DNA of 64,000 nucleotides, from positions 9,623 through 73,622 of the forward strand of contig CAYNRA010000003.1 in NCBI GenBank assembly GCA_964399465.1, given 5' to 3'. Below, one piece after another: positions 7,849-17,009 of this stretch. Each line of letters begins with the position of its first letter. Within the stretch, counting starts at the first letter, position 1. The stretch is from CAYNRA01 sp964399465 (GTDB lineage Bacteria; Bacteroidota; Bacteroidia; Cytophagales; Spirosomataceae). The notes under the pieces are model-generated. The model had not been told where the DNA came from, searched no databases, and was given only the letters and a program-made list of their open reading frames with translations. The translations under genes and the position numbers were made by a program.

Positions 7849-9366
7849 ATGAGGCAACACAAATTTACGCTCATTTTTCTCTACGTAATCTTACTTCTAC
7901 CTTTTCAATTATATAGTCAAGTCATTGAAAATCAACGGCTTGAAATACCTCTTTCTGAACAATACATACAAGAGTTTGATGTGTTTCCGTTGGATGAATC
8001 CGGCGCGTTATTAGCCAACCTACGGACGAATAGTTACGGACGAAATACGCAAGTACAGTTTACAAAGTTAGATACTGTTTTTCGAATTCAATGGAGTAAA
8101 CTTTTTACTCCTCCAACTTTGTATGAACTAAAAAAGACTTATCTACAAAAAAAACAAGCCCTTTGGCAAGTATATCGAAAAATTGACAGTCAAGAAATCC
8201 TTCTTTTAAGACTCGATTTGGCAACGCATGATATGTTTTTTTTGGAGACAAAATTACTGACACGCATGGATATTGAGTACTTCAGTGTCGTACAAAATAA
8301 AGTATTATTGAGTGGGACATTCAACGACCGTCCTGTTGTAGAACTCATTACGATTTTCGATAAAAATGCCAAAATTTTACCCGATTTATATGCTAACAAT
8401 TACCGAATCAGTACGTTGGAGGTAGATGAAGAAACGGGAACTACATTTGTACTACTCAGAGATGAACGGCGCTGTACTTTTTTACTAAAATCGTACGATT
8501 ACGAAGGTCGATTGATTAGCTCCAAACAAATTGGAGAAGACGGAAAAGTGCCTATTACCGGAAAACTGCTCGTTTTACCAGATAATCGAAAACTCATCGT
8601 GGGTAATTATTCCGAACGATGTACCTCCTACTCGGTGGGTTTTTACTTACATGATTTGGAAGAGAATAAAACCAATTACGTTGATTTCACGCATTTATCT
8701 AATTTCTTTAGCTATTTGCCTGAGAAAAAGCAGCAGCGAATCAAGCAACGTATCGATGCTAAAAAGGAAAAAGGAATTGACGTAAAAATCAGACACCGAA
8801 TACTTGTTCATGATATTATACAGCAAGGAAATGAGTGGGTTATGCTAGCAGAAGTATATTATCCTGAATACAAAACACCCAATGGGTACGGAGTTCAGTT
8901 TATTAAAACGTATCGTGTCGGAAAAGAATACTACAATAATTTCAAGTACTCACATGCCATCATCTGCGGTTTCACAGCGGATGGTAAACTGCTTTGGAAT
9001 AACAGTGTAGGCCTAGGAAATATGGAAAGTAGTGAGCTTTCTATGAAAGTACAAGCAACCAATACCGCAACAAACGGATTACTGGTTGCCTTTCCTAAAA
9101 ACAAGGCAATCCAAACACTATTATTGAACGAACAACACACTTGGGAGAATCTAACGTCTATTCAACGGGAACAAGAAACAACAAAAGGAAGAATTATCGA
9201 CGAATTTCAAGTTGATTTAACTTCTTGGTATACCAATAATTTTCTGACGCATGGCTTAATCACGGTAAGAAATCCCGAAACATTAACCGTGAAAGAATAC
9301 TATTATTTGCACCGATTGACCTACACACCAAACAAAGAAAAAGAAGAAAATACAAGCAACCAATAA
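7849..9366 (+). CDS. Exported protein of unknown function, 505 aa
   Basis: Not recognised. The first good ATG is at 7849, giving a signal peptide (hydrophobic FTLIFLYVILLLPFQLYSQ, cleavage after YSQ); a GTG at 7795 would add 18 residues before it and is less likely. The body is rich in beta strands with alternating charged loops, suggesting a propeller or other all-beta fold. A basic, Gln/Lys-rich helix occurs at about 305-325 of the longer frame. It follows the phosphodiesterase closely and ends exactly where a convergent minus-strand gene ends, with zero bases between the stop codons. Confidence 0.7.
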   Translation: MRQHKFTLIFLYVILLLPFQLYSQVIENQRLEIPLSEQYIQEFDVFPLDESGALLANLRTNSYGRNTQVQFTKLDTVFRIQWSKLFTPPTLYELKKTYLQKKQALWQVYRKIDSQEILLLRLDLATHDMFFLETKLLTRMDIEYFSVVQNKVLLSGTFNDRPVVELITIFDKNAKILPDLYANNYRISTLEVDEETGTTFVLLRDERRCTFLLKSYDYEGRLISSKQIGEDGKVPITGKLLVLPDNRKLIVGNYSERCTSYSVGFYLHDLEENKTNYVDFTHLSNFFSYLPEKKQQRIKQRIDAKKEKGIDVKIRHRILVHDIIQQGNEWVMLAEVYYPEYKTPNGYGVQFIKTYRVGKEYYNNFKYSHAIICGFTADGKLLWNNSVGLGNMESSELSMKVQATNTATNGLLVAFPKNKAIQTLLLNEQHTWENLTSIQREQETTKGRIIDEFQVDLTSWYTNNFLTHGLITVRNPETLTVKEYYYLHRLTYTPNKEKEENTSNQ

Positions 9367-9708
9367 TCAAACAGATACCATAGAAGACCCCATATTGTTC
9401 TGATGTTCCAAAGACCAACTTCCAGTATAAGAAGTTTCCAGCCACATAGTGCCTATGCGTCTAAAAATCATGACTTGAAGCCCCATTTTTTGCCAAAACA
9501 ACTCAACAATTTCATTTACAGCCATGGAGGGCCGAATATGTACCGTTTCTGGATTTTTATGTTTACTCAGCTCATGCAGATTTTTCATTGGCCAAAGTGA
9601 CATAGCTTCTTGTCCTTGACAATAAATCTCTAAACGGAGATACGGAAAGTTTTCAGAGATAACTCTCATTAAATCAGAAACTTTCATGTGTGGTTCAATG
9701 GTAAGCAT
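9367..9708 (-). CDS. Conserved hypothetical protein, Bacteroidota small family
   Basis: A 113-aa protein that I recognise as a widespread but unnamed Bacteroidota family. Its signature is an N-terminal MKVSDLMRVISENFPYLRLE segment, a central VNEIVELFWQKMGLQVMIFRR segment and the terminal WLETSYTGSWSLEHQN block. There is no signal peptide and no catalytic motif; it looks like a small two-lobed cytosolic alpha/beta protein. It is convergent with the upstream exported gene, the two stop codons being adjacent. Function is unknown. Confidence 0.72.
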   Translation of the reverse strand: MLTIEPHMKVSDLMRVISENFPYLRLEIYCQGQEAMSLWPMKNLHELSKHKNPETVHIRPSMAVNEIVELFWQKMGLQVMIFRRIGTMWLETSYTGSWSLEHQNNMGSSMVSV

Positions 9709-9875
9709 AGGTGTACATTTGGATAGATGAATAGCAGACTATGTATCTACAAAAGTTGAATATTTGGAAGTATGTACCTATGACAAGCGTCAGTTTTATA
9801 AGATTTTAAGGGTTAAGGTTGGGAAAGTATGACGAAAATCATAAATTCAAGCACACAAACCCTCTAATTTGTCCA

Positions 9876-11120
9876 ATGATACATCAGAAACATTTATCTA
9901 AAAAGACCGCTCCCGTTGATCAAATGACGATAGATATGAATAATCAAGTGGAGGCAATCTTTGCTTTCGCTACGGAAGGTATTTTAATTACCAATGATCG
10001 CGGTGTTATTGTGCGCACAAATCCGAGCGTTGAGCGGATGTTCGGCTATGAAAGTGGGGAATTAATTGGTGAAAAAATCGAGTTACTCATTCCGTCCCGG
10101 TACCATGAGAAGCACGTAAAGCACCGGAATACTTATCTTCCGCATCCTCAACCACGTTCCATGGGATTAGGTTTTGATTTATTCGGCAGCCGGAAAGATG
10201 GAACGGAGTTTCCTGTAGAGGTAAGTTTAAGTCCATACGAATCCAGTACTGGAAAATTCGTAATTGGCTTTATTATTGATATTACCATTCGGAAAGAAGC
10301 TGAAAATCAGCTCATTAGTTATAAATCAAAACTTGAAAAAGAAGTAGAAGAGCGCACCTTAATCTTAAAAGAAGCCATACGGAAATTAGAAAAAACAAAA
10401 ACAGAATTGGATCTTTCGCTCGTTCGGGAACGCGAGTTAAATTCCATGAAATCACGTTTTATTTCTATTGCCTCCCATGAGTTCCGAACGCCACTAGCCA
10501 CCGTACTTTCTTCCATGTCTTTGGTGGAAAAATACGCGGATTTACAAATGACAGACCAAAGGAACAAACATATACAGCGAATCAAGCAATCTGTTAAACA
10601 TTTGACAGAAATTCTGAACGACATGTTAACTGTCAATAAAGTAGAAGAAGGTAAAGTATTGATTACAAAGAATACGCATGTATTGCAAGATATTTTATCG
10701 AGTTGCCTAGTACAAGTTTCAGGGATTTTAAAGAAAAATCAACACATACTTACAGAAACTGCCCCTGATGCGCCAAAAGAAATATATGTGGACGAAAAAA
10801 TTTTAAAGCATATTTTGATGAATTTAATGAGTAATGCCATCAAATTTTCGTCAGAAAACCAAGATATTTTTTTACGTGTCCGCTTCCTACAAAAGAAGTG
10901 GCTTTTCGAGATAACAGACCAGGGTATTGGTATTCCGGATGCAGACCAACCCGAAATATTCAATCGTTTTTTTAGGTCTAGTAATGCATCCAATATTCAA
11001 GGAACAGGTTTGGGACTTAACATAGTTTACCAATATGTGCAGTTATTAGAAGGAAAGATTACCTTCACGAGCCAAGAAAACCAAGGAACTTCCTTTTTTG
11101 TACAAATACCGAATGAATGA
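9876..11120 (+). CDS. PAS-domain sensor histidine kinase
   Basis: A 414-aa soluble kinase (start ATG 9876 preferred; 9819 TTG, 9924 and 9936 are alternatives). A PAS domain covers about 25-140, a coiled coil 145-190, HisKA carries SHEFRTP with phospho-acceptor His201, and the ATPase domain shows NLMSNAIKFS, DQGIGIP and GTGLGLNIV. There are no membrane segments, so it senses a cytoplasmic signal. His80 of the PAS domain aligns with the proximal haem ligand of FixL, but the distal Arg position is Phe100. The cognate regulator begins 3 bp downstream. Confidence 0.9.
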   Translation: MIHQKHLSKKTAPVDQMTIDMNNQVEAIFAFATEGILITNDRGVIVRTNPSVERMFGYESGELIGEKIELLIPSRYHEKHVKHRNTYLPHPQPRSMGLGFDLFGSRKDGTEFPVEVSLSPYESSTGKFVIGFIIDITIRKEAENQLISYKSKLEKEVEERTLILKEAIRKLEKTKTELDLSLVRERELNSMKSRFISIASHEFRTPLATVLSSMSLVEKYADLQMTDQRNKHIQRIKQSVKHLTEILNDMLTVNKVEEGKVLITKNTHVLQDILSSCLVQVSGILKKNQHILTETAPDAPKEIYVDEKILKHILMNLMSNAIKFSSENQDIFLRVRFLQKKWLFEITDQGIGIPDADQPEIFNRFFRSSNASNIQGTGLGLNIVYQYVQLLEGKITFTSQENQGTSFFVQIPNE

Positions 11121-11123
11121 CAG

Positions 11124-12185
11124 ATGAAAAAAATATTATTGATAGAAGACAACGTAGAAATACGTGAAAATACCAGTGAAATTTTGATGCTCGACGGCTA
11201 CGATGTCACCGTCGCGGAAAACGGGAAAGAAGGCGTCACCAAAGCGATTGCTGAAAAGCCAGACTTGATCATCTGTGACATCATGATGCCTGTTTTGGAT
11301 GGATATGGCGTCTTGCATTTGCTCACAAAAAATCCAGAAACAGCAGATATTCCCTTTATTTTTTTGACAGCCAAGGCCGAGCGAACAGATTTTCGAAAAG
11401 GCATGGATATGGGAGCTGATGACTACATTACGAAACCATTTGATGACGTAGAATTATTAAATGCGGTAGAGAGCCGTCTTCGTAAAGTGGAAGTTTTAAA
11501 CCAAAAATACCAGAAATCACTGGAAGGACTCGATAATATGGTACGAGACGCTGGTGGAGACCAGGAATTGCGCTTATTGAACGAACGCAGAGAAATACGT
11601 ACATTCAAGAAAAAAGCAGAAATTTACAGAGAGGGTGCCTTTCCTTTTTATCTTTTTTTTGTCATCAAAGGAAAAGTAAAAACGTATAAAACAAACGATG
11701 ACGGCAAAGAACTAATCACTCAATTATATCAAGCAGGTGATTACTTCGGACATGTTCATTTATTACAAGAAACCGCCTACCAAGATACGGCGGCGGCACT
11801 TGAAGAAACAGAAATCTGTTTGATTCCGAAAGACGATTTCTTCTCGCTTCTCTTTCAAAATAGACAAGTTGCCAAGAAGTTCATTCAACTATTATCAGCG
11901 GAAATCGATACGACAGAAAATCAACTTTTGCATCTGGCGTATAATTCTGTTCGGAAACGAATGGCAGAATCATTACTCCGTTATTTCTCACATACAGAAC
12001 TGACAGAGAGAGACTTACGTGATGGAATACGGGTTGGCAGGGAGGATTTAGCCAATTTGGCAGGTACTTCGCTCGAAACGGCAATTCGGACACTTTCTGA
12101 CTTCAAGGATGAAAAGTTAATTGACATCACCTCTGGAAGGATTAAAATTTTATCAGAAGAGGGACTGCGGAGATTGCGTAATTGA
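11124..12185 (+). CDS. Response regulator with CRP/FNR-type output domain
   Basis: A 353-aa fusion. Residues 1-122 are a receiver domain: acidic pair E8/D9, phospho-acceptor Asp52 in ICDIMMP, Thr82 and Lys104. Residues about 155-265 are a cyclic-nucleotide-binding-like beta roll, and 270-350 a Crp winged helix with recognition segment REDLANLAGTSLETAIR. The phosphate-binding cassette of true CRP is degenerate (no Arg in the expected place), and no FNR-type Cys cluster is seen. Phosphorylation therefore probably replaces a small ligand as the switch. It is transcribed with the PAS kinase just upstream. Confidence 0.9.
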   Translation: MKKILLIEDNVEIRENTSEILMLDGYDVTVAENGKEGVTKAIAEKPDLIICDIMMPVLDGYGVLHLLTKNPETADIPFIFLTAKAERTDFRKGMDMGADDYITKPFDDVELLNAVESRLRKVEVLNQKYQKSLEGLDNMVRDAGGDQELRLLNERREIRTFKKKAEIYREGAFPFYLFFVIKGKVKTYKTNDDGKELITQLYQAGDYFGHVHLLQETAYQDTAAALEETEICLIPKDDFFSLLFQNRQVAKKFIQLLSAEIDTTENQLLHLAYNSVRKRMAESLLRYFSHTELTERDLRDGIRVGREDLANLAGTSLETAIRTLSDFKDEKLIDITSGRIKILSEEGLRRLRN

Positions 12186-12288
12186 TCTAACAAAGTGTAT
12201 AGAAAAAAGAGAGCGATAGAAATGAGTATTTCCCGAAATATTCTAACTTTACATTTCATTTTTTCAACCTTACCCCCTTTTTAAACGC

Positions 12289-13239
12289 ATGAAAGTCAAT
12301 CGTCGTCATTTCCTACGCAATGCCGGGTTCGCTGTAGCTACGCCTTTGGTACTTCAACAACTTGTAGCCTGTTCGTCGGGTGGATCATCTACAGAAACAG
12401 TTGCCAAAACCATCGGTGATTTTGGAATACAGCTTTGGACAGTCAAAGAAGAAATGGCAAAAGACGCCAAAGGAACATTAAAAGCATTAGCAGACTACGG
12501 ATTCAAGCAAATTGAGAGTTTTCAAGGAGCAAATGGTATTTTTTGGGGCATGACACCCGCAGACTTCAAATCATATACCACGGACTTAGGATTGAGCATC
12601 GTCAGCTCACATGTAAATCCAGAATTTGCCTTAAAACCTGAACTACTTGATGAGTTCAAAAAGTTGGTGGAAGATGCCAAATCGGTGGGTATCACGCATT
12701 TACTCAATCCATATTTAGGATTTTTAACAAAGCTCGATGAATTTAAAAAAGCGACGGAGCAATTCAATGTATTGGGCGCTATTTGTGCAGACGCAGGTAT
12801 GCGTTATGGGTACCATAACCACCATTATAGCTTCACGGAGATGGAAGGGGCGTTCCCACAAGACATCATGATGCAAGGCTCCGATGCAGATAAAGTAGAT
12901 TTCGAAATGGATATTTACTGGGTTCATGCCGCCAAACAAGACCCAATTGCTTGGTTAAACAAATACAAAGAGCGTTTTAAACTGGTGCATATCAAAGACA
13001 TGTATGCCGCAGAAAAAATCACAGAAATACAGAAAAATGAGCCTGTCAATCCAGCATTTCCTGTGAATGCGTCGTGTTTAATTGGACAAGGCACTATTCC
13101 ATTCGCAGATATTTTGAAGGTAGCAAAAAACAACGGCGTACAACGGTTTATCGTAGAACAGGAACGATTTGATGGCACTACCCCGCTGGAATCAGCCAAA
13201 GCCAACGCCACTTATTTAAAAGCATTTACGCTTGCTTAA
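12289..13239 (+). CDS. Tat-exported lipoprotein, sugar phosphate isomerase/epimerase fold
   Basis: A 316-aa TIM-barrel protein of the xylose isomerase-like / AP-endonuclease 2 superfamily. The N terminus has a twin-arginine motif (NRRHFLR, Arg5-Arg6), a hydrophobic stretch and a lipobox ending LVAC at Cys28, so it is exported folded and probably lipid-anchored. Likely metal ligands are seen in YHNHHYSF, DFEMDIYWV and VHIKDM. Such proteins in Bacteroidota isomerise or epimerise sugars, but the substrate is not predictable. It stands alone, followed by a terminator. Confidence 0.85.
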   Translation: MKVNRRHFLRNAGFAVATPLVLQQLVACSSGGSSTETVAKTIGDFGIQLWTVKEEMAKDAKGTLKALADYGFKQIESFQGANGIFWGMTPADFKSYTTDLGLSIVSSHVNPEFALKPELLDEFKKLVEDAKSVGITHLLNPYLGFLTKLDEFKKATEQFNVLGAICADAGMRYGYHNHHYSFTEMEGAFPQDIMMQGSDADKVDFEMDIYWVHAAKQDPIAWLNKYKERFKLVHIKDMYAAEKITEIQKNEPVNPAFPVNASCLIGQGTIPFADILKVAKNNGVQRFIVEQERFDGTTPLESAKANATYLKAFTLA

Positions 13240-13248
13240 TTTTTTTGA

Positions 13249-13279
13249 GCGTCTGTCTAAAACTAGACAGACGCTTTTA
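13249..13279 (+). terminator. Intrinsic terminator after the TIM-barrel gene
   Basis: An 11-bp perfect stem, GCGTCTGTCTA (13249-13259) with TAGACAGACGC (13264-13274), has a 4-nt loop and is followed by TTTT. Confidence 0.9.
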
Positions 13280-13299
13280 TTTACCCTTTCCCCAACCCG

Positions 13300-14511
13300 A
13301 TGAAAAAAATCATTACGAATCTGACATTTTGGGTTTTAACAGCTATTCTTACAGGCGCACTACTTGGTCATTTTTATCCGCATGCAGCACAAGCCTGCAA
13401 ACCCTTGGGTACTTATTTCATTGATATTGTCAAATTATTTATCAATCCTATCATTTTTCTCACTATTTCACTCGGTATAAGCGGAATGGGTGATTTAAAA
13501 AAAGTAGGAAAAGTAGGTGGAAAAGCCCTCCTCTATTTTGAAGTCGTTACCACATTCGCCTTACTTATTGGACTTGTGGCTGCGTATGTTATTCAACCAG
13601 GAGTAGGGGTTTCTACTGCTCAAATGGGTGATACATCTGCAGTTTCAGATTATCAAAAAGGGGCAGAACGCTTCTCATGGCTTCAGTTTTTCTTGGACAA
13701 TCTAACCATTCAAGTACTTGTTTTTTCTATCCTTTTCGGGATCATTTTAGGTAAATTGAAAGCAAAAATCAACCTTATTCGAGGTCTCACCTTTGCTTCC
13801 AAATATGTTTTCAAAGCGTTGCATTTGGTTATGTATCTCGCACCTATTGGCGCTTTCGGTGGAATGGCATTCACGATTGGGAAATATGGAATCTACACCC
13901 TTGTTCCTCTTGCTAAACTCATGCTTACAGTGTATGCGACGATGGCCATCTTTATTTTCGTCGTTCTTCATTTTATCCTAAAATATTATCAACTCAGTAT
14001 TTTTACTTTTTTACGCTATATCAAAGAAGAATTATTGATTGTTTTGGGTACGTCTTCCTCAGAAGCGGGATTGCCCTCTTTGATGGCAAAACTCGAAAGA
14101 ATGGGCTGTTCTAAGCCAGTTGTTGGGCTTGTCGTTCCGGCTGGCTATTCATTTAACTTAGACGGTACAACCATTTATTTATCGATGGCTACACTCTTCT
14201 TAGCGCAAGTATATGGCGTAGAACTTGGAATCGAACAATTGATTACCGTAATCGGGATTCTCATGGTGACTTCAAAAGGAGCGGCGGGCGTAACCGGCAG
14301 TGGTTTTGTCGTATTGGCTTCTACCCTATCTGCGCTGCAAGTAATTCCTATCGAGGGATTGGCTTTGCTTTTGGGAGTGGATAGATTCATGTCTGAGGCA
14401 CGTGCTATAACCAATTTTATCGGCAATGGCGTAGCAACCGTCTGGATAGCCAATCATGAAAAAGAATTTGACCGAACCCGTTGGGAACAATTTGAGACAT
14501 CAGAAAGCTAA
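13300..14511 (+). CDS. Dicarboxylate/amino acid:cation symporter (DAACS family)
   Basis: A 403-aa inner-membrane transporter importing C4-dicarboxylates or acidic amino acids with Na+ or H+. It has about eight membrane helices plus re-entrant hairpins. The serine-rich loop GTSSSEAGLP, the PAGYSFNLDGTTIY motif and the GFVVLASTLSAL segment are diagnostic. The start at 13300 follows a terminator, so it has its own transcript. Malic enzyme is encoded 137 bp downstream in the same direction, which favours malate, succinate or fumarate as substrate (DctA-like), though glutamate/aspartate transport cannot be excluded. Confidence 0.88.
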   Translation: MKKIITNLTFWVLTAILTGALLGHFYPHAAQACKPLGTYFIDIVKLFINPIIFLTISLGISGMGDLKKVGKVGGKALLYFEVVTTFALLIGLVAAYVIQPGVGVSTAQMGDTSAVSDYQKGAERFSWLQFFLDNLTIQVLVFSILFGIILGKLKAKINLIRGLTFASKYVFKALHLVMYLAPIGAFGGMAFTIGKYGIYTLVPLAKLMLTVYATMAIFIFVVLHFILKYYQLSIFTFLRYIKEELLIVLGTSSSEAGLPSLMAKLERMGCSKPVVGLVVPAGYSFNLDGTTIYLSMATLFLAQVYGVELGIEQLITVIGILMVTSKGAAGVTGSGFVVLASTLSALQVIPIEGLALLLGVDRFMSEARAITNFIGNGVATVWIANHEKEFDRTRWEQFETSES

Positions 14512-14588
14512 AATCAGGACTTATGCACTTACAGCCCTAGCAAATTCAAACATCGTAGTGAGGCATTCCACATATAATTCAGTTTGAT

Positions 14589-14620
14589 TTTGTAACCTTT
14601 TTATTTTGTCGTTACCTTCG
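14589..14620 (+). promoter_or_regulatory. Candidate promoter of malic enzyme
   Basis: TTTG (14589-14592) and TACCTTCG (14613-14620, one mismatch to TAnnTTTG) are separated by 20 bp, matching the Bacteroidota -33/-7 promoter layout, about 30 bp before the ATG. Confidence 0.5.
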
Positions 14621-14648
14621 CAAATATAAAACTTCATCTATTTTCCTT

Positions 14649-16940
14649 ATGAGTAAAAACGAAACCCTAAAAGACGAAGCTCTTCATTACCACGCCAAGG
14701 GGCGCCCTGGCAAGATTGAGGTCATTCCATCCAAAGAATATGCAAATCAACGCGACTTATCATTGGCCTACTCTCCAGGTGTCGCAGAACCTTGTTTAGC
14801 CATTCAGGCAAATCCAGAAGATGTATATAAATACACAGCAAAAGGGAATTTAGTAGCCGTTATTTCCAACGGAACGGCGGTACTTGGTCTTGGCGATATT
14901 GGCCCAGAAGCAAGTAAGCCTGTCATGGAAGGAAAAGGTCTTTTATTCAAAATTTATGCAGATATTGACTGTTTTGATATTGAATTAGACACAAAAAATG
15001 TGGACGAATTTGTTCGTACTGTTAAAATTCTTGAACCTACTTTTGGCGGAGTCAATTTGGAGGATATTTCAGCTCCTGAGTGTTTTGAAATCGAGGAAAG
15101 ACTAAAGAAAGAACTCAATATTCCGGTCATGCACGATGACCAACACGGAACAGCGATTATCAGTGCTGCCGCACTTTTGAATGCCATTGAATTGGTTGAA
15201 AAAGACATCAGTCAGGTCAAAATCATCATTAATGGTGCAGGTGCATCAGCTATTTCTTGTACACGTTTGTACAATTCTTTGGGCGCAGACAAGAAGAATA
15301 TTTTCATGTTTGACAGCAAAGGATTGATCCATCCAAGTAGAACAAATCTCGATGGAAAGAAGATTGAGTTTGCAAACGATGCTTTGCCCGCAGAAACCAC
15401 ATTAGCAGAAGCATTGGTTGGGGCAGATGTTTTCGTTGGGTTATCCAAGGGAAATATCTTAAACCAAGATATGGTCAAGTCAATGGCACCCGATTGTATC
15501 GTCTTTGCCATGGCTAACCCAACACCAGAAATTAGCTATGAAGAAGCTATTGCAGCACGTGAAGATATTATCATGGCGACAGGCCGTTCGGATTATCCAA
15601 ACCAAGTGAACAACGTTCTTGGTTTCCCGTATATTTTCAGAGGTGCGCTTGATGTACGTTCTAAAGTCATCAATGAAGAGATGAAGTTGGCAGCTGTTCG
15701 TGCCTTAGCCGAATTAGCTAAAAAACCAGTTCCAGATATTGTGAATCTTGCTTATGGAGAAGCCAATCTTGTCTATGGTCGCAATTACATTATCCCAAAA
15801 CCCGTTGACCCACGTCTTCTTACAACGGTTGCACCTGCTGTAGCGCGCGCTGCTATGGAAACCAACGTGGCAAAAAGTCCTATTAAAGACTGGGATGCCT
15901 ACGAATTGCAACTGTCAAAACGTCTTGGACTAGATAATACCTTGACACGGGTTGTCATTACCAAAGCAAAGAAAAATCCGAAACGCGTCGTATTTGCAGA
16001 TGCTGAAAATATCTCTGTTTTGAAAGCCGCCCAGGTGGTTGTAGAAGAAGGCATTGCGAAACCTATCTTATTAGGAAATCTATCGCGTATTCAAGCTTTA
16101 TTAGAAGAAAACCAAATCGACCTAGCGGGTATTCCTATCATTGACCCAATGAACCCCGTCAATGAAGAGGAAAAAGCGCGATTGGATCAGTATGGTAAAT
16201 TACTCTTTGATAAACGCAAAAGAAAAGGATTCACGCTTGTTGAGGCACACGACATCATGCGTAGAAGAAATTACTACGGTTCAATGATGGTAGAAACAGG
16301 CTATGCAGATGCCATGATTGGTGGTTTAACACGTAGTTATCCAGATACGATTCGCCCTGCTTTGCAAATCATCGGTCGCCAAGAAGGAATCAAGAAAGTA
16401 TCTGCCATGTATATTTTGATGAGCCGTTTTGGTCCGCTTTTCTTAGCAGATACAACCATTAACTTTGACCCAAGCGTAGAAGAAGTCGTTGAAATTACGG
16501 AACTGGCTGCAAAAGAAGTGGAGAAATTCAATATCAAACCACGTATTGCCCTCTTGACGTACTCCAACTTCGGGTCTGTAGCGGATGGACCCGCTGCCAT
16601 AAAAATGAGAAAAGCGGTGGAAATTCTGAAAGATAAACACCCAAATATGGTCGTAGATGGAGAAATGCAAGCTCACTTGGCATTTGATACCGAACTTTTG
16701 AAGCAAAATCATCCATTCAGTGACTTAGCCGAAGGTCGTGCCAACACGCTTATTTTCCCGAATCTTTCGTCATCCAATATTGCCTATAACCTAGTAAAAG
16801 AGGTGGCAGGTATCGAAAAAATTGGGCCAATTGTTATGGGATTGAAAAAACCAGTCCACGTATTGCAGTTGGGTGCTTCCGTGCGTGAGATTGTTGATAT
16901 GGTGGCTATTGCCGTAACAGACGCACAAAATAATTCCTAA
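14649..16940 (+). CDS. maeB: NADP-dependent malic enzyme with phosphotransacetylase-like domain
   Basis: Converts malate to pyruvate and CO2 with reduction of NADP+, supplying NADPH and pyruvate. The 763-aa product is the long MaeB type. Residues about 15-390 form the malic enzyme part (YSPGVAEPC, GLGDIGPEASKPVMEGK, MHDDQHGTA, INGAGASA nucleotide loop). Residues about 430-763 are a phosphotransacetylase-like domain thought to have a regulatory role, sensing acetyl-CoA or acetyl phosphate. It lies downstream of the dicarboxylate symporter but has its own promoter-like sequence and a hairpin after the stop. Confidence 0.95.
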   Translation: MSKNETLKDEALHYHAKGRPGKIEVIPSKEYANQRDLSLAYSPGVAEPCLAIQANPEDVYKYTAKGNLVAVISNGTAVLGLGDIGPEASKPVMEGKGLLFKIYADIDCFDIELDTKNVDEFVRTVKILEPTFGGVNLEDISAPECFEIEERLKKELNIPVMHDDQHGTAIISAAALLNAIELVEKDISQVKIIINGAGASAISCTRLYNSLGADKKNIFMFDSKGLIHPSRTNLDGKKIEFANDALPAETTLAEALVGADVFVGLSKGNILNQDMVKSMAPDCIVFAMANPTPEISYEEAIAAREDIIMATGRSDYPNQVNNVLGFPYIFRGALDVRSKVINEEMKLAAVRALAELAKKPVPDIVNLAYGEANLVYGRNYIIPKPVDPRLLTTVAPAVARAAMETNVAKSPIKDWDAYELQLSKRLGLDNTLTRVVITKAKKNPKRVVFADAENISVLKAAQVVVEEGIAKPILLGNLSRIQALLEENQIDLAGIPIIDPMNPVNEEEKARLDQYGKLLFDKRKRKGFTLVEAHDIMRRRNYYGSMMVETGYADAMIGGLTRSYPDTIRPALQIIGRQEGIKKVSAMYILMSRFGPLFLADTTINFDPSVEEVVEITELAAKEVEKFNIKPRIALLTYSNFGSVADGPAAIKMRKAVEILKDKHPNMVVDGEMQAHLAFDTELLKQNHPFSDLAEGRANTLIFPNLSSSNIAYNLVKEVAGIEKIGPIVMGLKKPVHVLQLGASVREIVDMVAIAVTDAQNNS

Positions 16941-16956
16941 TTTTTCCAATATAGTC

Positions 16957-17001
16957 GACTATCTTTCCAGTTTCTTTGCTCGGAAAGATAGTCTTCTTGT
17001 T
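16957..17001 (+). terminator. Intrinsic terminator after maeB
   Basis: A perfect 12-bp stem, GACTATCTTTCC (16957-16968) with GGAAAGATAGTC (16982-16993), has a 13-nt loop followed by a T-rich stretch (TTCTTGTTTTT). It lies just before the flippase start. Confidence 0.8.
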
Positions 17002-17009
17002 TTTACTCT

